Below are positions 1-8,474 of a stretch of 38,432 nt of DNA, one piece after another. How positions within the stretch are numbered: the first letter of the stretch is position 1; each line of letters opens with the position of its first letter. This stretch comes from Rhodospirillales bacterium. Its GTDB lineage: Bacteria; Pseudomonadota; Alphaproteobacteria; UBA8366; Aestuariispiraceae. The DNA is taken from positions 6,185-44,616 of the forward strand of contig NZSA01000055.1 in the NCBI GenBank assembly GCA_002696645.1, written 5' to 3'. Position numbers and translations under genes: made by a program. The notes under the pieces are model-generated. The model was not told the origin of the DNA. It saw only the letters and a program-made list of their open reading frames with translations, and did no database searches.

Positions 1-84
1 CCCTCCCCCCTAAAGGGGGAGGGAGCAAACAAAGGCGTCCTCTCCCCTCAAGGGGGACTGCGAAACAGACATTACAAATTTAGA
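1..84 (-). terminator. Hairpins downstream of dapB
   Basis: Two G/C hairpins follow the dapB stop. The outer one is a perfect 9-bp stem (positions 1-9 with 15-23, loop of 5). A shorter CCCC/GGGG stem lies near 43-56. No clear U-run is visible on the minus strand before the window ends. It is probably the transcript end of the dnaK-dnaJ-dapB group or a repetitive hairpin element. Nothing else is seen in these 84 bases. Confidence 0.4.
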
Positions 85-900
85 TCAATCCAACCCCAGG
101 ACATCCCGCATGGAATACAAACCATAGGGCTGGCTGTGGGCCCAGCGGGCGGCGCGCAGGGCACCGGCGGCGAAGACCTGACGGCTGGAGGCTTTGTGGC
201 CGATCTCGATACGCTCACCCTCTCCAGCAAACATCACTGTATGGTCACCGACAACATCGCCACCGCGCAAGGTGGCATAGCCAATCGTCCCTTCTTTGCG
301 CGCGCCGGTATGACCCTGGCGGGCATAAATGGCGGCGGCATCATGATCCACGCCACGCCCTTTGGCAGCGGCCTTCCCCAGGCCCAGCGCGGTCCCGGAG
401 GGCGCATCCACCTTGTGGCGATGGTGCATTTCCAGAACCTCGATATCATAATCGGGGCCCAGAACAGCGGCGACCTTTTCCGTCAATGCCATCAGCAAGG
501 TCACCCCAACAGACATATTGGGGGCATAGACCACCGCAGAATGGCGCGACGCCAATTCCAAAGCCGCTTCATCTTCCTTTGAAAGCCCGGTCGTGCCGAC
601 AATATGGGCGGCATTGGCCTGGGCGCAGAGGCGGGTATGCTCTACCGTCGCAGCGGGCGTCGTGAAATCAATCACGGCATGGGCGCGGGCGATCACCGGG
701 GCAGGATCATCCTCGATCACAACGCCCAAGGCCTTGATCCCGGCAAGACTGCCAGCGTCTTCACCGATATGGGGGGAGCCTTCACGGTCCGTCGCCCCAA
801 TGACATGACAGCCCTCGGTCGCGGTCACTTCGCGCACCAGCATCTGCCCCATGCGACCCCCGGCCCCCATGATCGCAATGTTCAGAATCCCGTCAGACAT
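85..900 (-). CDS. dapB: 4-hydroxy-tetrahydrodipicolinate reductase DapB
   Basis: Cytoplasmic enzyme of lysine and diaminopimelate synthesis. It reduces hydroxy-tetrahydrodipicolinate with NAD(P)H. The start is taken at ATG 900, giving 271 residues, because GGAGGT lies six bases upstream; longer in-frame starts exist at ATG 915 and TTG 921. The nucleotide-binding loop GAGGRMG is at residues 12-18. The catalytic block MHHRHK puts His159, His160 and Lys163 at the same numbers as in the E. coli enzyme (273 residues). It follows dnaJ by about 80 bases on the same strand and is probably co-transcribed with dnaK-dnaJ as well as needed for cell-wall supply. Family assignment is secure. Confidence 0.97.
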   Translation of the reverse strand: MSDGILNIAIMGAGGRMGQMLVREVTATEGCHVIGATDREGSPHIGEDAGSLAGIKALGVVIEDDPAPVIARAHAVIDFTTPAATVEHTRLCAQANAAHIVGTTGLSKEDEAALELASRHSAVVYAPNMSVGVTLLMALTEKVAAVLGPDYDIEVLEMHHRHKVDAPSGTALGLGKAAAKGRGVDHDAAAIYARQGHTGARKEGTIGYATLRGGDVVGDHTVMFAGEGERIEIGHKASSRQVFAAGALRAARWAHSQPYGLYSMRDVLGLD

Positions 901-982
901 TCCAGAACCTCCCATTCCCAATAAAACCGGCTCCCTTTAGACGGAAATCCAGCCGATTGGTCAAGGGCGCACGCAGTTGGTA

Positions 983-2128
983 TTACTCCGTCAGATCATC
1001 CCAGAATTCTTTGACCTTGGTGAAGAATCCGTCGGTTTCAGGGCTGGTGTTTTTGCCTTTGCCCTCGTCGCGGAATTCTTTCAGCAGTTCTTTCTGCCGT
1101 CGGGTCAGGTTCATCGGGGTTTCGACCGCCAGTTCGATATACATATCGCCGCGATTCTGGGTGTGCAGGACCGGCATGCCCTTGCCGCGCAGGCGGAAGC
1201 GCTGGGCGGTTTGTGTGCCTTCCGGCACCTTCACCTTGGCGCGGCCCCCTTCGATGGTGGGGACTTCAATTTCCCCGCCCAGGGCAGCGTCGGCCATGCT
1301 GATCGGCACACGGCAGAACAGGTTCTCACCTTCCCGCTGAAACAATTTATGGGGTTTGATTGACAGGAAGATGTACAAATCCCCCGGTGGCGCGCCGCGC
1401 AGGCCCGCCTCCCCTTCGCCGGTCAGGCGAATGCGGGTGCCTTCCTCAACCCCTTTCGGGATGTTGACGCTAAGCGACTTGTCCTTGTGCATGCGCCCGG
1501 AGCCGGAGCATTTCTTGCAGGGCTTATCAATAACCTGGCCTTGCCCCTGACAGGTCGGGCAGGTGCGTTCGATGGTAAAGAAGCCCTGGCTGGCGCGCAC
1601 CTTGCCATCGCCGCCACAGGTACCACACGTGACAGGCTTGGCCCCATCTTCTGCGCCATTTCCGTCGCAGACATCACAGGTGACAGCCGTTGGAACCTTG
1701 ATTTCAACCGTGCGGCCCTTGAAGGCATCTTCCAGAGCAATTTCCAGGTTAAAGCGCTGATCCGCACCGCGCGACGCGCGCTGGCCGCCACGACCGCGAC
1801 CACCGCCACCGCCCATGAAATCGCCAAACATTTCTTCGAATATGTCGGTAAAACCGCCAAAGCCAGCCCCAGCCTGACCACCGCGACCGCCCATTCCGCC
1901 CTGTTCAAAGGCTTCATGGCCAAAGCGATCATAGGCCGCGCGCTTTTGTTCGTCTTTGAGGACCTCATAGGCCTCTCCGACTTCCTTGAACTTCGCTTCC
2001 GCTGCTGCATCACCGGGATTGCGATCCGGGTGATACTGCATGGCGAGCTTGCGATAGGCCTTTTTCAGCTCGTCCGCGGACGCGCCTTTCTGGACCCCAA
2101 GCGTTTGATAAAAATCAGCCTTAGACAT
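983..2128 (-). CDS. dnaJ: Chaperone protein DnaJ (Hsp40)
   Basis: Co-chaperone that delivers unfolded clients to DnaK and stimulates its ATPase. 381 residues, the usual length for the full-size type A form. The J domain occupies about residues 1-70 with His33-Pro34-Asp35 in [10 protein letters not shown] Gly/Phe-rich linker follows. Four CxxCxGxG zinc-binding repeats ([32 protein letters not shown]) lie at about 150-212, then the C-terminal substrate-binding barrels. It lies 67 bases downstream of dnaK on the same strand, separated by a GC hairpin that may set the DnaK:DnaJ ratio. ATG start at 2128. Confidence 0.97.
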   Translation of the reverse strand: MSKADFYQTLGVQKGASADELKKAYRKLAMQYHPDRNPGDAAAEAKFKEVGEAYEVLKDEQKRAAYDRFGHEAFEQGGMGGRGGQAGAGFGGFTDIFEEMFGDFMGGGGGRGRGGQRASRGADQRFNLEIALEDAFKGRTVEIKVPTAVTCDVCDGNGAEDGAKPVTCGTCGGDGKVRASQGFFTIERTCPTCQGQGQVIDKPCKKCSGSGRMHKDKSLSVNIPKGVEEGTRIRLTGEGEAGLRGAPPGDLYIFLSIKPHKLFQREGENLFCRVPISMADAALGGEIEVPTIEGGRAKVKVPEGTQTAQRFRLRGKGMPVLHTQNRGDMYIELAVETPMNLTRRQKELLKEFRDEGKGKNTSPETDGFFTKVKEFWDDLTE

Positions 2129-2150
2129 AACCCTCTCCCCGTATAGGGTG

Positions 2151-2180
2151 AGGCCCCGCCGCGATCAAGCGACGGGGCCT
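2151..2180 (-). other. Intergenic hairpin between dnaK and dnaJ
   Basis: An 8-bp inverted repeat AGGCCCCG/CGGGGCCT sits in the short dnaK-dnaJ gap, 15 bases past the dnaK stop. Read on the minus strand it is not followed by a U-run, so it looks more like a 3' stabilising or attenuating stem than a full terminator. Such a stem could give more dnaK than dnaJ message; that role is inferred. Confidence 0.5.
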
Positions 2181-2195
2181 TTTCCCGTGTGATGG

Positions 2196-4118
2196 TTAGG
2201 ATTTGTCTTTCTTGTCGTCGTCGACTTCTTCGAAGTCGGCGTCAACGACAGTTTCTTCCTGGCTACCGGCAGAAGGCCCATCAGAGCCCATATCCCCGTC
2301 GCCGCCTTCAGCCTGGGCCGCCTTATACATGGCTTCGCCCAGCTTCATGGATGCCTGTGCAACGGCGTCAGTCTTGGCCTTGATGTCTTCGACATCATCG
2401 CCGTCCTTGGCTTCCTTCAAGGCCGCAATCGCATCTTCGATCGCCTGCTTTTCATCCCCGGACAGGGCGTCGCCATGATCGGCCAGAGCCTTTTCCGTGG
2501 TGTGAATTGCGCTGTCTGCGGCATTGCGCACTTCAACCAGGGCGCGGCGTTGCTTGTCACTGTCAGCGTTGGTTTCGGCATCCTTCACCATCTGCTCGAT
2601 CTCATCATCTGAGAGACCGCCAGAGGCCTGGATGCGGATCTGCTGTTCCTTGCCCGTGCCCTTGTCTTTCGCAGACACGTTGACGATGCCGTTGGCGTCG
2701 ATATCAAACGTGACTTCAATCTGGGGCATGCCACGCGGTGAGGGCGGAATACCGACCAGGTCGAACTGACCCAACAGCTTGTTATCCGCCGCCATTTCCC
2801 GTTCACCCTGGAAGACGCGGATCGTCACGGCAGACTGATTGTCTTCCGCCGTGGAGAAGACCTGCGATTTCTTGGTCGGGATCGTCGTGTTGCGGTCGAT
2901 CAAACGGGTAAACACACCGCCCAGGGTTTCGATACCCAGCGACAGCGGGGTCACGTCCAGCAACAGCACGTCTTTCACGTCGCCCTGCAGAACGCCTGCC
3001 TGAATGGCCGCGCCGATGGCAACCACTTCATCGGGGTTCACGCCGCGATGCGGGTCTTTGCCGAAGATTTCCTTAACCGTTTCGATCACCTTGGGCATGC
3101 GGGTCATACCGCCAACCAGGATGACTTCATCGATCTCAGAGGCTTTCAGCCCGGCATCTTTCAACGCGGCCTTACATGGGCCAACGGTGCGCTTGACCAG
3201 GTCGCCAACCAGGCTTTCCAGCTTGGAGCGGCTGATCTTGATGTTCAGGTGCTTCGGACCAGAAGCGTCCGCCGTGATAAAGGGCAGGTTCACATCGGTC
3301 TGTGTGGACGAAGACAATTCAATCTTCGCTTTTTCAGCGGCTTCCTTCAAACGCTGCAGCGCCAGCTTGTCGGTGCGCAGGTCGATGCCTTGCTCTTTTT
3401 TGAACTCATCCGCCAGATAGTCGATGATGGATTGGTCAAAGTCTTCCCCGCCCAGGAACGTATCCCCGTTGGTGGATTTCACTTCGAACACGCCATCGCC
3501 GATTTCCAGAACCGACACGTCAAACGTCCCACCGCCCAAGTCATAGACAGCGATCGTGCCAGAACCCTTCTTTTCCAGGCCATAGGCCAGGGCAGCGGCA
3601 GTCGGCTCGTTGATGATGCGCAGCACGTCAAGGCCTGCGATCTTACCCGCATCCTTGGTCGCCTGGCGCTGGCTGTCATTAAAGTAAGCCGGGACGGTAA
3701 TCACCGCCTGATCAACGGTTTCGCCCAAATAGCTTTCGGCGGTTTCCTTCATTTTCTGCAAAATCATCGCAGAGATTTGGGACGGAGCGTATTTTTCGCC
3801 ACGCACTTCAACCCAGGCATCGCCGCCATCGGCTTTGATGATCTTGAAGGGGGCGTTCTTGATGTCTTTTTTGACTTCTGCATCGCTGAAGCGGCGCCCG
3901 ATCAGACGTTTGATCGCATACAGCGTGCTTTCCGGGTTGGTCACAGCCTGGCGCTTAGCAGCCGGGCCGACCAGACGTTCGCCGTCTTCGGTGAACGCGA
4001 CCATAGACGGCGTCGTGCGCGCGCCTTCGGCATTTTCAATAACCTTTGCATTGGACCCTTCCATCACTGCGACGCAGGAATTTGTGGTGCCCAAGTCAAT
4101 ACCAATTACTTTACCCAT
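2196..4118 (-). CDS. dnaK: Molecular chaperone DnaK (Hsp70)
   Basis: ATP-driven Hsp70 chaperone for folding and heat-shock recovery, partner of DnaJ and GrpE. 640 residues, standard length. It has the phosphate loop [10 protein letters not shown] near residue 5, [13 protein letters not shown], the adenosine motif [10 protein letters not shown], the interdomain linker [16 protein letters not shown], and the acidic C-terminal tail with EEVDDDKK. The ATG at 4118 has a strong ribosome site (GGAGGTAAACA) immediately upstream. First gene of the dnaK-dnaJ(-dapB) group. The large opposite-strand reading frame across it is a codon-bias shadow. Confidence 0.98.
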   Translation of the reverse strand: MGKVIGIDLGTTNSCVAVMEGSNAKVIENAEGARTTPSMVAFTEDGERLVGPAAKRQAVTNPESTLYAIKRLIGRRFSDAEVKKDIKNAPFKIIKADGGDAWVEVRGEKYAPSQISAMILQKMKETAESYLGETVDQAVITVPAYFNDSQRQATKDAGKIAGLDVLRIINEPTAAALAYGLEKKGSGTIAVYDLGGGTFDVSVLEIGDGVFEVKSTNGDTFLGGEDFDQSIIDYLADEFKKEQGIDLRTDKLALQRLKEAAEKAKIELSSSTQTDVNLPFITADASGPKHLNIKISRSKLESLVGDLVKRTVGPCKAALKDAGLKASEIDEVILVGGMTRMPKVIETVKEIFGKDPHRGVNPDEVVAIGAAIQAGVLQGDVKDVLLLDVTPLSLGIETLGGVFTRLIDRNTTIPTKKSQVFSTAEDNQSAVTIRVFQGEREMAADNKLLGQFDLVGIPPSPRGMPQIEVTFDIDANGIVNVSAKDKGTGKEQQIRIQASGGLSDDEIEQMVKDAETNADSDKQRRALVEVRNAADSAIHTTEKALADHGDALSGDEKQAIEDAIAALKEAKDGDDVEDIKAKTDAVAQASMKLGEAMYKAAQAEGGDGDMGSDGPSAGSQEETVVDADFEEVDDDKKDKS

Positions 4119-4240
4119 TGTTTACCTCCAGTGTTAAGCGGACATCACCAAGCCTGATTCCAGCGCTTCCTAGATGCCCCTTCAGAAATGTGATCGGATC
4201 GCCTTTAATTGTGACGCCGTGGTTAAGACTTCAAGGGGGT

Positions 4241-4268
4241 ATATAGGGACACCGACCCGGTGCTGCAA
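4241..4268 (-). promoter_or_regulatory. Candidate sigma-32 (RpoH) promoter for dnaK
   Basis: On the minus strand a TTGCAG -35 (4263-4268) and a CCCTATAT -10 (4241-4248) are 14 bases apart. This resembles the alphaproteobacterial heat-shock pattern CTTGAA-N(about 14)-CCCCATNT, with mismatches in the -35. It would give a leader of about 115 bases before the dnaK ATG. A separate CTTGAA at 4230-4235 has no matching -10. No CIRCE inverted repeat was seen. Confidence 0.4.
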
Positions 4269-4289
4269 CCGCCAGAAATTGCAGATACG

Positions 4290-4315
4290 CCCCCCTGAAA
4301 TAGATTTCGGGGGCT
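4290..4315 (-). terminator. Hairpin at the end of the LysR gene
   Basis: CCCCC and GGGGG arms with an inner GAAA/TTTC stem and one bulged base overlap the stop codon of the LysR gene. No U-run follows on the minus strand, so termination efficiency is uncertain. It also separates the LysR gene from the dnaK promoter. Confidence 0.35.
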
Positions 4316-5258
4316 AATCCGGCTTTGCAACGGCACCAAAGGACTCTGCCCCATCCCATTCCCAGGGCGGCGGATCGCCATAGCTTTCCGCCATGTGATC
4401 GACAAAGGCCCGGACTTTTGGCGACAGATTCCGCCGATCCGAGTAAACCGCCAGAATATCAGATCCTTCATCGGCGTGATCCGGTAACACCCGCACCAGC
4501 CGTCCAGCGCGCAGATCCGGTCCGATCAGATAGGTTGAAAGACGCGAAATGCCAATCCCGGCCAGGGTCGCGTGATAGACGGCATCGGCGCTGTTTGCTT
4601 CGAAATTTCCCTTCACCCGATAGATCTTCGGGCCCGTAGGTGTGGTGAACTGCCAGTCATTCCATCGCGCGACCGTCGACAGGGTCAGACAATTATGCGC
4701 GGCCAGATCATCGGGAGTTTCAGGAATGCCATGCGCGGCGATATAGTCTGGCGCAGCACAGAAAACCCGGCGATTGGGGGCCAGCTTGCGCACCACCAGC
4801 GTGTCATCGTCAATCTGTTCCGTAAATCGAATGGCAACGTCGACCTGCTCTGCGACAAAATCAATCGGGCGGTCAGACAGTTCCAGCGCCACCCGCACAT
4901 CCGGGTTTTTTTCCAGAAAGAGCGGCAGCAAAGGGAGTAGCTGCATTTTGCCGAATGCCACCGTGGATGCGACCCGTAATGTCCCCTGCGGATGGCTGCC
5001 CAGGGACACGATAGCCGCTTCTGCATCGGCAACTTTGGTCGATATCTCGACACAGCGGTCGTAAAAGACTTTTCCTTCTTCAGTCAAAGACATGCGCCGC
5101 GTGGATCGGTTCAGCAGGCGCACCCCCAGGCGGTCTTCCAACTGGCTGATCTGTTTGCTGATGGCAGAGGGGGTCAGGCCCTGACGACGTGCGGTCGCAG
5201 AAAACCCGCCATCTTCGACGACTTTAGCGAATAACAACATCTGCGGGGCGATATCCAT
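4314..5258 (-). CDS. LysR-family transcriptional regulator
   Basis: 314-residue DNA-binding regulator. The N-terminal winged helix-turn-helix is at about residues 1-60, with LTPSAISKQISQLEDRLG as the recognition region and LLNRSTRRMSLTEEG as the wing. An effector-binding periplasmic-protein-like domain spans about 90-300. The sequence style (NRSTRR, YDRC, later GIGISRLSTYL) fits the CrgA/DhaR-like subgroup. It is divergent from the small gene at 5400, so it may regulate that gene or itself. A partial TTGTGCATTG box (complement of 5272-5281) lies just 13 bases before its ATG. Target and ligand cannot be told from sequence. Confidence 0.9.
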   Translation of the reverse strand: MDIAPQMLLFAKVVEDGGFSATARRQGLTPSAISKQISQLEDRLGVRLLNRSTRRMSLTEEGKVFYDRCVEISTKVADAEAAIVSLGSHPQGTLRVASTVAFGKMQLLPLLPLFLEKNPDVRVALELSDRPIDFVAEQVDVAIRFTEQIDDDTLVVRKLAPNRRVFCAAPDYIAAHGIPETPDDLAAHNCLTLSTVARWNDWQFTTPTGPKIYRVKGNFEANSADAVYHATLAGIGISRLSTYLIGPDLRAGRLVRVLPDHADEGSDILAVYSDRRNLSPKVRAFVDHMAESYGDPPPWEWDGAESFGAVAKPD

Positions 5259-5332
5259 CTATTTGTTCCTACAATGCACAAGGGATTTGAGGCATACCCA
5301 ACTTCACAAGGTGCTTTCTTTGTACCATCTTA

Positions 5333-5366
5333 TTGTGCAGTGCAATATGAAAATTGTGCATTGCAA
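5333..5366 (+). promoter_or_regulatory. Tandem TGCA-N-TGCA operator boxes (PhaR-like)
   Basis: Two boxes, TTGTGCAGTGCAA (5333-5345) and TTGTGCATTGCAA (5354-5366), differ at one base and are spaced exactly 21 bp apart, about two helical turns. The first 13-mer occurs identically upstream of the phasin gene at 37352-37364. A third, half-conserved copy in the other orientation lies at 5269-5281. TGC...GCA dyads of this kind are known targets of the PHB regulator PhaR in alphaproteobacteria. The regulator's identity is inferred. Confidence 0.6.
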
Positions 5367-5399
5367 TACAAACCGCAACTCTCTGAGGAGCACCAAATT

Positions 5400-5582
5400 A
5401 TGAGCACGCCAAACCCTGACTTAGACTACGAACCGATTGATTATGACGAAGTAATGCGCATGGCCCACGAAGGCCGCCGACTGCAAAGCATCGCCCTTCG
5501 GGACATGATCGTACGGGGCTTTAAAAGCCTGATGCATGTTCTGCACATTGACAATGCCCTGTCCGCCAAAGCCAGTCGTTAA
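5400..5582 (+). CDS. Small 60-residue protein, DUF1127/RSP_7527-like
   Basis: The reading frame is open from 5274, but the ATG at 5400 is chosen because GAGGAG lies ten bases upstream and the earlier part overlaps the operator boxes. The protein has an acidic, tyrosine-containing N-terminus (DLDYEPIDYDEVMRMA) and a basic amphipathic C-terminal half (GRRLQSIALRDMIVRGFKSL). This resembles the short alphaproteobacterial proteins grouped as RSP_7527 or DUF1127-like; I am not certain of the family. It has no signal peptide or membrane segment. It is divergent from the LysR gene and convergent with prmA. The twin TGCA boxes directly upstream suggest control together with the phasin gene. Function unknown. 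Confidence 0.75.
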   Translation: MSTPNPDLDYEPIDYDEVMRMAHEGRRLQSIALRDMIVRGFKSLMHVLHIDNALSAKASR

Positions 5583-5598
5583 AGGTTGGAGCTTGGGC

Positions 5599-6477
5599 TT
5601 ACCGGCCCAGCAATAAGGCGGACCAGCCGTCCCGCCGCTGTTTGGCGCGCAGGCTGAAGCCTTGCATACGATACGCGCCCAGGACCATCGCTTCCTGCTG
5701 AACCAGCAGGCCTGACAGAATGATCAGTCCACCCGGTGCTGTCGCGCGGATGATGTCGCGCGACAGCAACATCAGGGGGCGCGCCAGAATATTGGCGACA
5801 ATCAGGTCATAGGGGCCGCCCTGGCGGATGACCGGATGCCCTAGACCATTGGCCGTGGTCAGGCGCAAATGGGGCGGCAGGATACCATTGATCTGACCGT
5901 TTTCCCGCGCCACACGCACCGCTTCTGGATCAATGTCACTGCCGACGACGCGGGCCTGATGAAGCGTTTTACACAACGCCATCGCCAGAATCGCCGTTCC
6001 ACAGCCCAAATCCAGGGCGCGACCGGGGCGGATTCCCATGCGCAGCAGGTAATCAATCATCACCAGACAGCCCCATGTTGTGGCATGGGTTCCTGTGCCA
6101 AAGGCGGTCCCGGCATTCACGACCAGGGGAACCGACCCGGCAGGAATGGGGTCTTCATGAAATTCCTGATGCACAAAAAACCGCCCGGCACGGATCGGCT
6201 GGAAGCTTTTTTGATTTTCGGCAACCCAATCGATATCGGGTAAGGGCGCAACAATGGGATCTGGATTTGTAATACCAGCCTGTTGCGCTGCCGAAATCAG
6301 TCGGGGCTCCAAATCTGCCATGGGCGGCAGGCCATCGGTATAGAATTCCAGCGACCACTTGGGGCCGCCTTCCCATTCAAAGGCGGCGGTTCCCAAGGCA
6401 TAGTCTTCCACCGCTTCCTGAAAGGGGAAAACCGAAGCCTCATCGGGCAGGATCAAAATCGTTTTGTATATTGGCAT
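5599..6477 (-). CDS. prmA: Ribosomal protein L11 methyltransferase PrmA
   Basis: SAM-dependent methyltransferase that trimethylates ribosomal protein L11. 292 residues from ATG 6477, which has GGAG seven bases upstream; a TTG at 6498 has no such site. An N-terminal L11-recognition domain of about 110 residues is followed by the Rossmann methyltransferase fold: GTGTHATT, LDLGCGTAILAMA (155-167) and VANILARPL, all family signatures. It follows the isochorismatase-GNAT gene by 25 bases and so belongs to the recX-led transcript. Assignment is firm. Confidence 0.93.
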   Translation of the reverse strand: MPIYKTILILPDEASVFPFQEAVEDYALGTAAFEWEGGPKWSLEFYTDGLPPMADLEPRLISAAQQAGITNPDPIVAPLPDIDWVAENQKSFQPIRAGRFFVHQEFHEDPIPAGSVPLVVNAGTAFGTGTHATTWGCLVMIDYLLRMGIRPGRALDLGCGTAILAMALCKTLHQARVVGSDIDPEAVRVARENGQINGILPPHLRLTTANGLGHPVIRQGGPYDLIVANILARPLMLLSRDIIRATAPGGLIILSGLLVQQEAMVLGAYRMQGFSLRAKQRRDGWSALLLGR

Positions 6478-6502
6478 AGCGTCTCCATAGCCCCGCAACA
6501 GC

Positions 6503-7702
6503 CTATCGGCAAGTGCTCTGGCGTGTCCGACGCTCCAATTTCAAAACATCCCGCCATTGTCCGGCCATTGGTCCATAAGGCATGATACCTGCCCCTCTTT
6601 GGCGCCCCATACACCGAAACCCATGGGCGGCATGCAGGATCAGGCTTGCCTTGTTTTCCGGGAAAATACCAGCGGTCAGACTCCACAGCCCCGCCGCGTC
6701 GCTGGCAGACACCAGGGCCGCCATCAGCGCATGACCAACCCCCTGCCCACGGGCCTTTTCCGCGATATAGATCGATACTTCGCAAATGCCCCGATAAATC
6801 GGCCGGACAGAGGTGGGGGAAAGCACGGCAAACCCCTGAATGTCACCATCGCCAGACTGCGCCACCAGCCGAGGATGCGGCAGTTTCCCAGCAGAGAACC
6901 CCGCCCAATCCCCAGGATGGTCCTGAAATGTCGCGTGGCCTGTCGCGATGCCCTGGGCGTATAAATCCAGCACCTTTGCTCCATCTGCGTCTTCCATTGG
7001 GCGAATTTTCCCGGCAAAGGGGCGATGGGGCAAGGGCCCCGCCAGGTCCTTCAAATCACAGACATTGCCGAACAAATCACCCTCGCTGGCGATCAGATCC
7101 AGGGCGCGATCATGATCGTCCATTTCCAGCGCCGCACAGCAATCCGCGACGGTCAGGCATTCATACCCCAAATCCACTGCCGCCCGCAGGGTCGATTGCA
7201 CGCAACAGGACGTGGTAACGCCACACAGTATCAGATGGGTGATCCCCTGACTGTTCAGATAGGCGTGCAGATCGGTGCTATAAAAGGCGCTGAATCCCGG
7301 CTTATCGATGACGGTTTCTGTCGGTTCAGGCTGAAGATCGGCAATGAAATCATGACCCGGCTGACCCCGGATCAGAAACCGCCCCAGTGGTCCATCTGAA
7401 ATTGCCCCCGGGCTCTTCATCCCATACCGGACGCGTTTCGCCGGGTGCATATCAGACAGGTCGGGCGCATAGCCTTCCCGTGTATGTATCAGGCACAGGC
7501 CTTGTGCCCTGGCCCAGTCACTCAGCCTGCGGATACGCGGTACGATGGCGCGCAACAACGCCGGATCATCGCCTAACGCCGCACACATACCGTCCGGATC
7601 GATAAAATCCCGCTGCATATCGATCACCAGAAGCGCGGTACGACCGGCTGGCAGGCTGAATTCTTGATTGCCGCGGCACGAAATTCGCAGATCTGGGGTC
7701 AG
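6503..7702 (-). CDS. Isochorismatase-like cysteine hydrolase fused to GNAT acetyltransferase, probable CTG start
   Basis: Two enzymes in one chain. About residues 20-210 form a cysteine hydrolase of the isochorismatase/nicotinamidase fold, with catalytic Asp28 (LLVIDMQRDF), Lys134 (DKPGFSAFY) and Cys167 (GVTTSCCVQST). About 233-396 form a GNAT domain like phosphinothricin/L-amino-acid N-acetyltransferases (GIATGHATFQ; CoA loop RGQGVG at 318-323). The first ATG/GTG/TTG-class start is GTG 7627, which would cut off the first beta strand before the catalytic Asp. The frame stays open to a CTG at 7700-7702 that overlaps the recX stop as CTGA, with GAGGAG eight bases before it. I therefore take CTG, giving 399 residues. 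Substrates are unknown; a detoxifying or amide-salvage role is only a guess. Confidence 0.8.
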   Translation of the reverse strand: MTPDLRISCRGNQEFSLPAGRTALLVIDMQRDFIDPDGMCAALGDDPALLRAIVPRIRRLSDWARAQGLCLIHTREGYAPDLSDMHPAKRVRYGMKSPGAISDGPLGRFLIRGQPGHDFIADLQPEPTETVIDKPGFSAFYSTDLHAYLNSQGITHLILCGVTTSCCVQSTLRAAVDLGYECLTVADCCAALEMDDHDRALDLIASEGDLFGNVCDLKDLAGPLPHRPFAGKIRPMEDADGAKVLDLYAQGIATGHATFQDHPGDWAGFSAGKLPHPRLVAQSGDGDIQGFAVLSPTSVRPIYRGICEVSIYIAEKARGQGVGHALMAALVSASDAAGLWSLTAGIFPENKASLILHAAHGFRCMGRQRGAGIMPYGPMAGQWRDVLKLERRTRQSTCR

Positions 7703-8334
7703 TTTTGGGGCTCCTCAACGCTGGTATCCAGCTCATCCTCAAGCTGCTGTGGTGTTTCCGCCCCTATGACATGGCGCGCAATATCATATCCAAAGCCCTG
7801 ACGCCCCAAGGCGGCAAGATCTTTTTCGCGGGCTTCTTCCCGGCCATCCCGCCGCCAGGGTCCAAGCCGGCGCCGTCTGGCATATTGAACCGCCGCGCGC
7901 AGATCCAGATCAGGACCGACCTCTTCCCGCAAGGCCTCCAGGGCGACCCCAACGGTATCCCCGTCCACGCCTTTTACCGACAGGGTCTGTTGGATTGCCC
8001 TGGTGGATTTACCCTGCCGATGCAAACTGGCGGATCGTCCCAGGGCATAAGCCGTATCATCCAGCAGACCGGACGATTGATAGCGCTGGATCAAATCATC
8101 CACCGAATCCGCCAAGGCCTGACTGTCAGTGCCATGCAATTGCGCAGATCGAAGAACACGGCGCATCAGCACCCGACGAAGATTCTCCGCACTGGACGCA
8201 TAGCGTTCCAGATAATGTAAGGCGATTTTTCCCAGGCGTTCCGGCGTAACCGGTTTTGGGCCGGATTGTTTTCCACCCGCGCTTTTTCGATCTTTTGCGG
8301 CTGTGTTGCGCGCTATACTGTTTTTCTCATCCAT
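7699..8334 (-). CDS. recX: Regulatory protein RecX
   Basis: Modulator that caps RecA filaments and inhibits RecA. 211 residues, at the long end for RecX because of a basic, low-complexity N-terminal stretch of about 30 residues. The helical RecX repeats begin at ALHYLERYASSAENLRRVLMRRV, the typical alphaproteobacterial opening, and continue with DDLIQRYQSSGLLDDTAYA. It is not next to recA here. It follows ptsN after a terminator and leads the transcript recX, hydrolase-GNAT, prmA. Its stop overlaps the presumed CTG start of the next gene. Confidence 0.85.
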   Translation of the reverse strand: MDEKNSIARNTAAKDRKSAGGKQSGPKPVTPERLGKIALHYLERYASSAENLRRVLMRRVLRSAQLHGTDSQALADSVDDLIQRYQSSGLLDDTAYALGRSASLHRQGKSTRAIQQTLSVKGVDGDTVGVALEALREEVGPDLDLRAAVQYARRRRLGPWRRDGREEAREKDLAALGRQGFGYDIARHVIGAETPQQLEDELDTSVEEPQN

Positions 8335-8406
8335 AGCGAAAGCCTATCAGAGAATCTGCAAGATCCCCAAGGATCAGATAATCAAAGATCGGTAGCCTAT
8401 TATAGC

Positions 8407-8443
8407 AAAACCCCCGAACAACCCTATCAGGCTCATCCGGGGG
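8407..8443 (-). terminator. Rho-independent terminator of ptsN
   Basis: Read on the minus strand, CCCCCG pairs with CGGGGG (8438-8443 with 8411-8416). An inner AGCC/GGTT helix adds to it, and four T residues follow (complement of 8407-8410). It lies 32 bases after the ptsN stop and before recX, so it would end the lpt-rpoN-ptsN transcript. Confidence 0.6.
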
Positions 8444-8474
8444 TCAAACTGAAGACCAAATCTGTTACAGATGA

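Noticed and set aside
3048-4157. Long plus-strand reading frame of 369 codons opposite dnaK
   Set aside because: Shadow of dnaK codon bias; it has no domain features, and the dnaK protein is complete on the other strand.
4230-4235. CTTGAA as the dnaK heat-shock -35
   Set aside because: No CCCCAT-like -10 lies at 13-17 bases downstream; the pair at 4241-4268 fits better.
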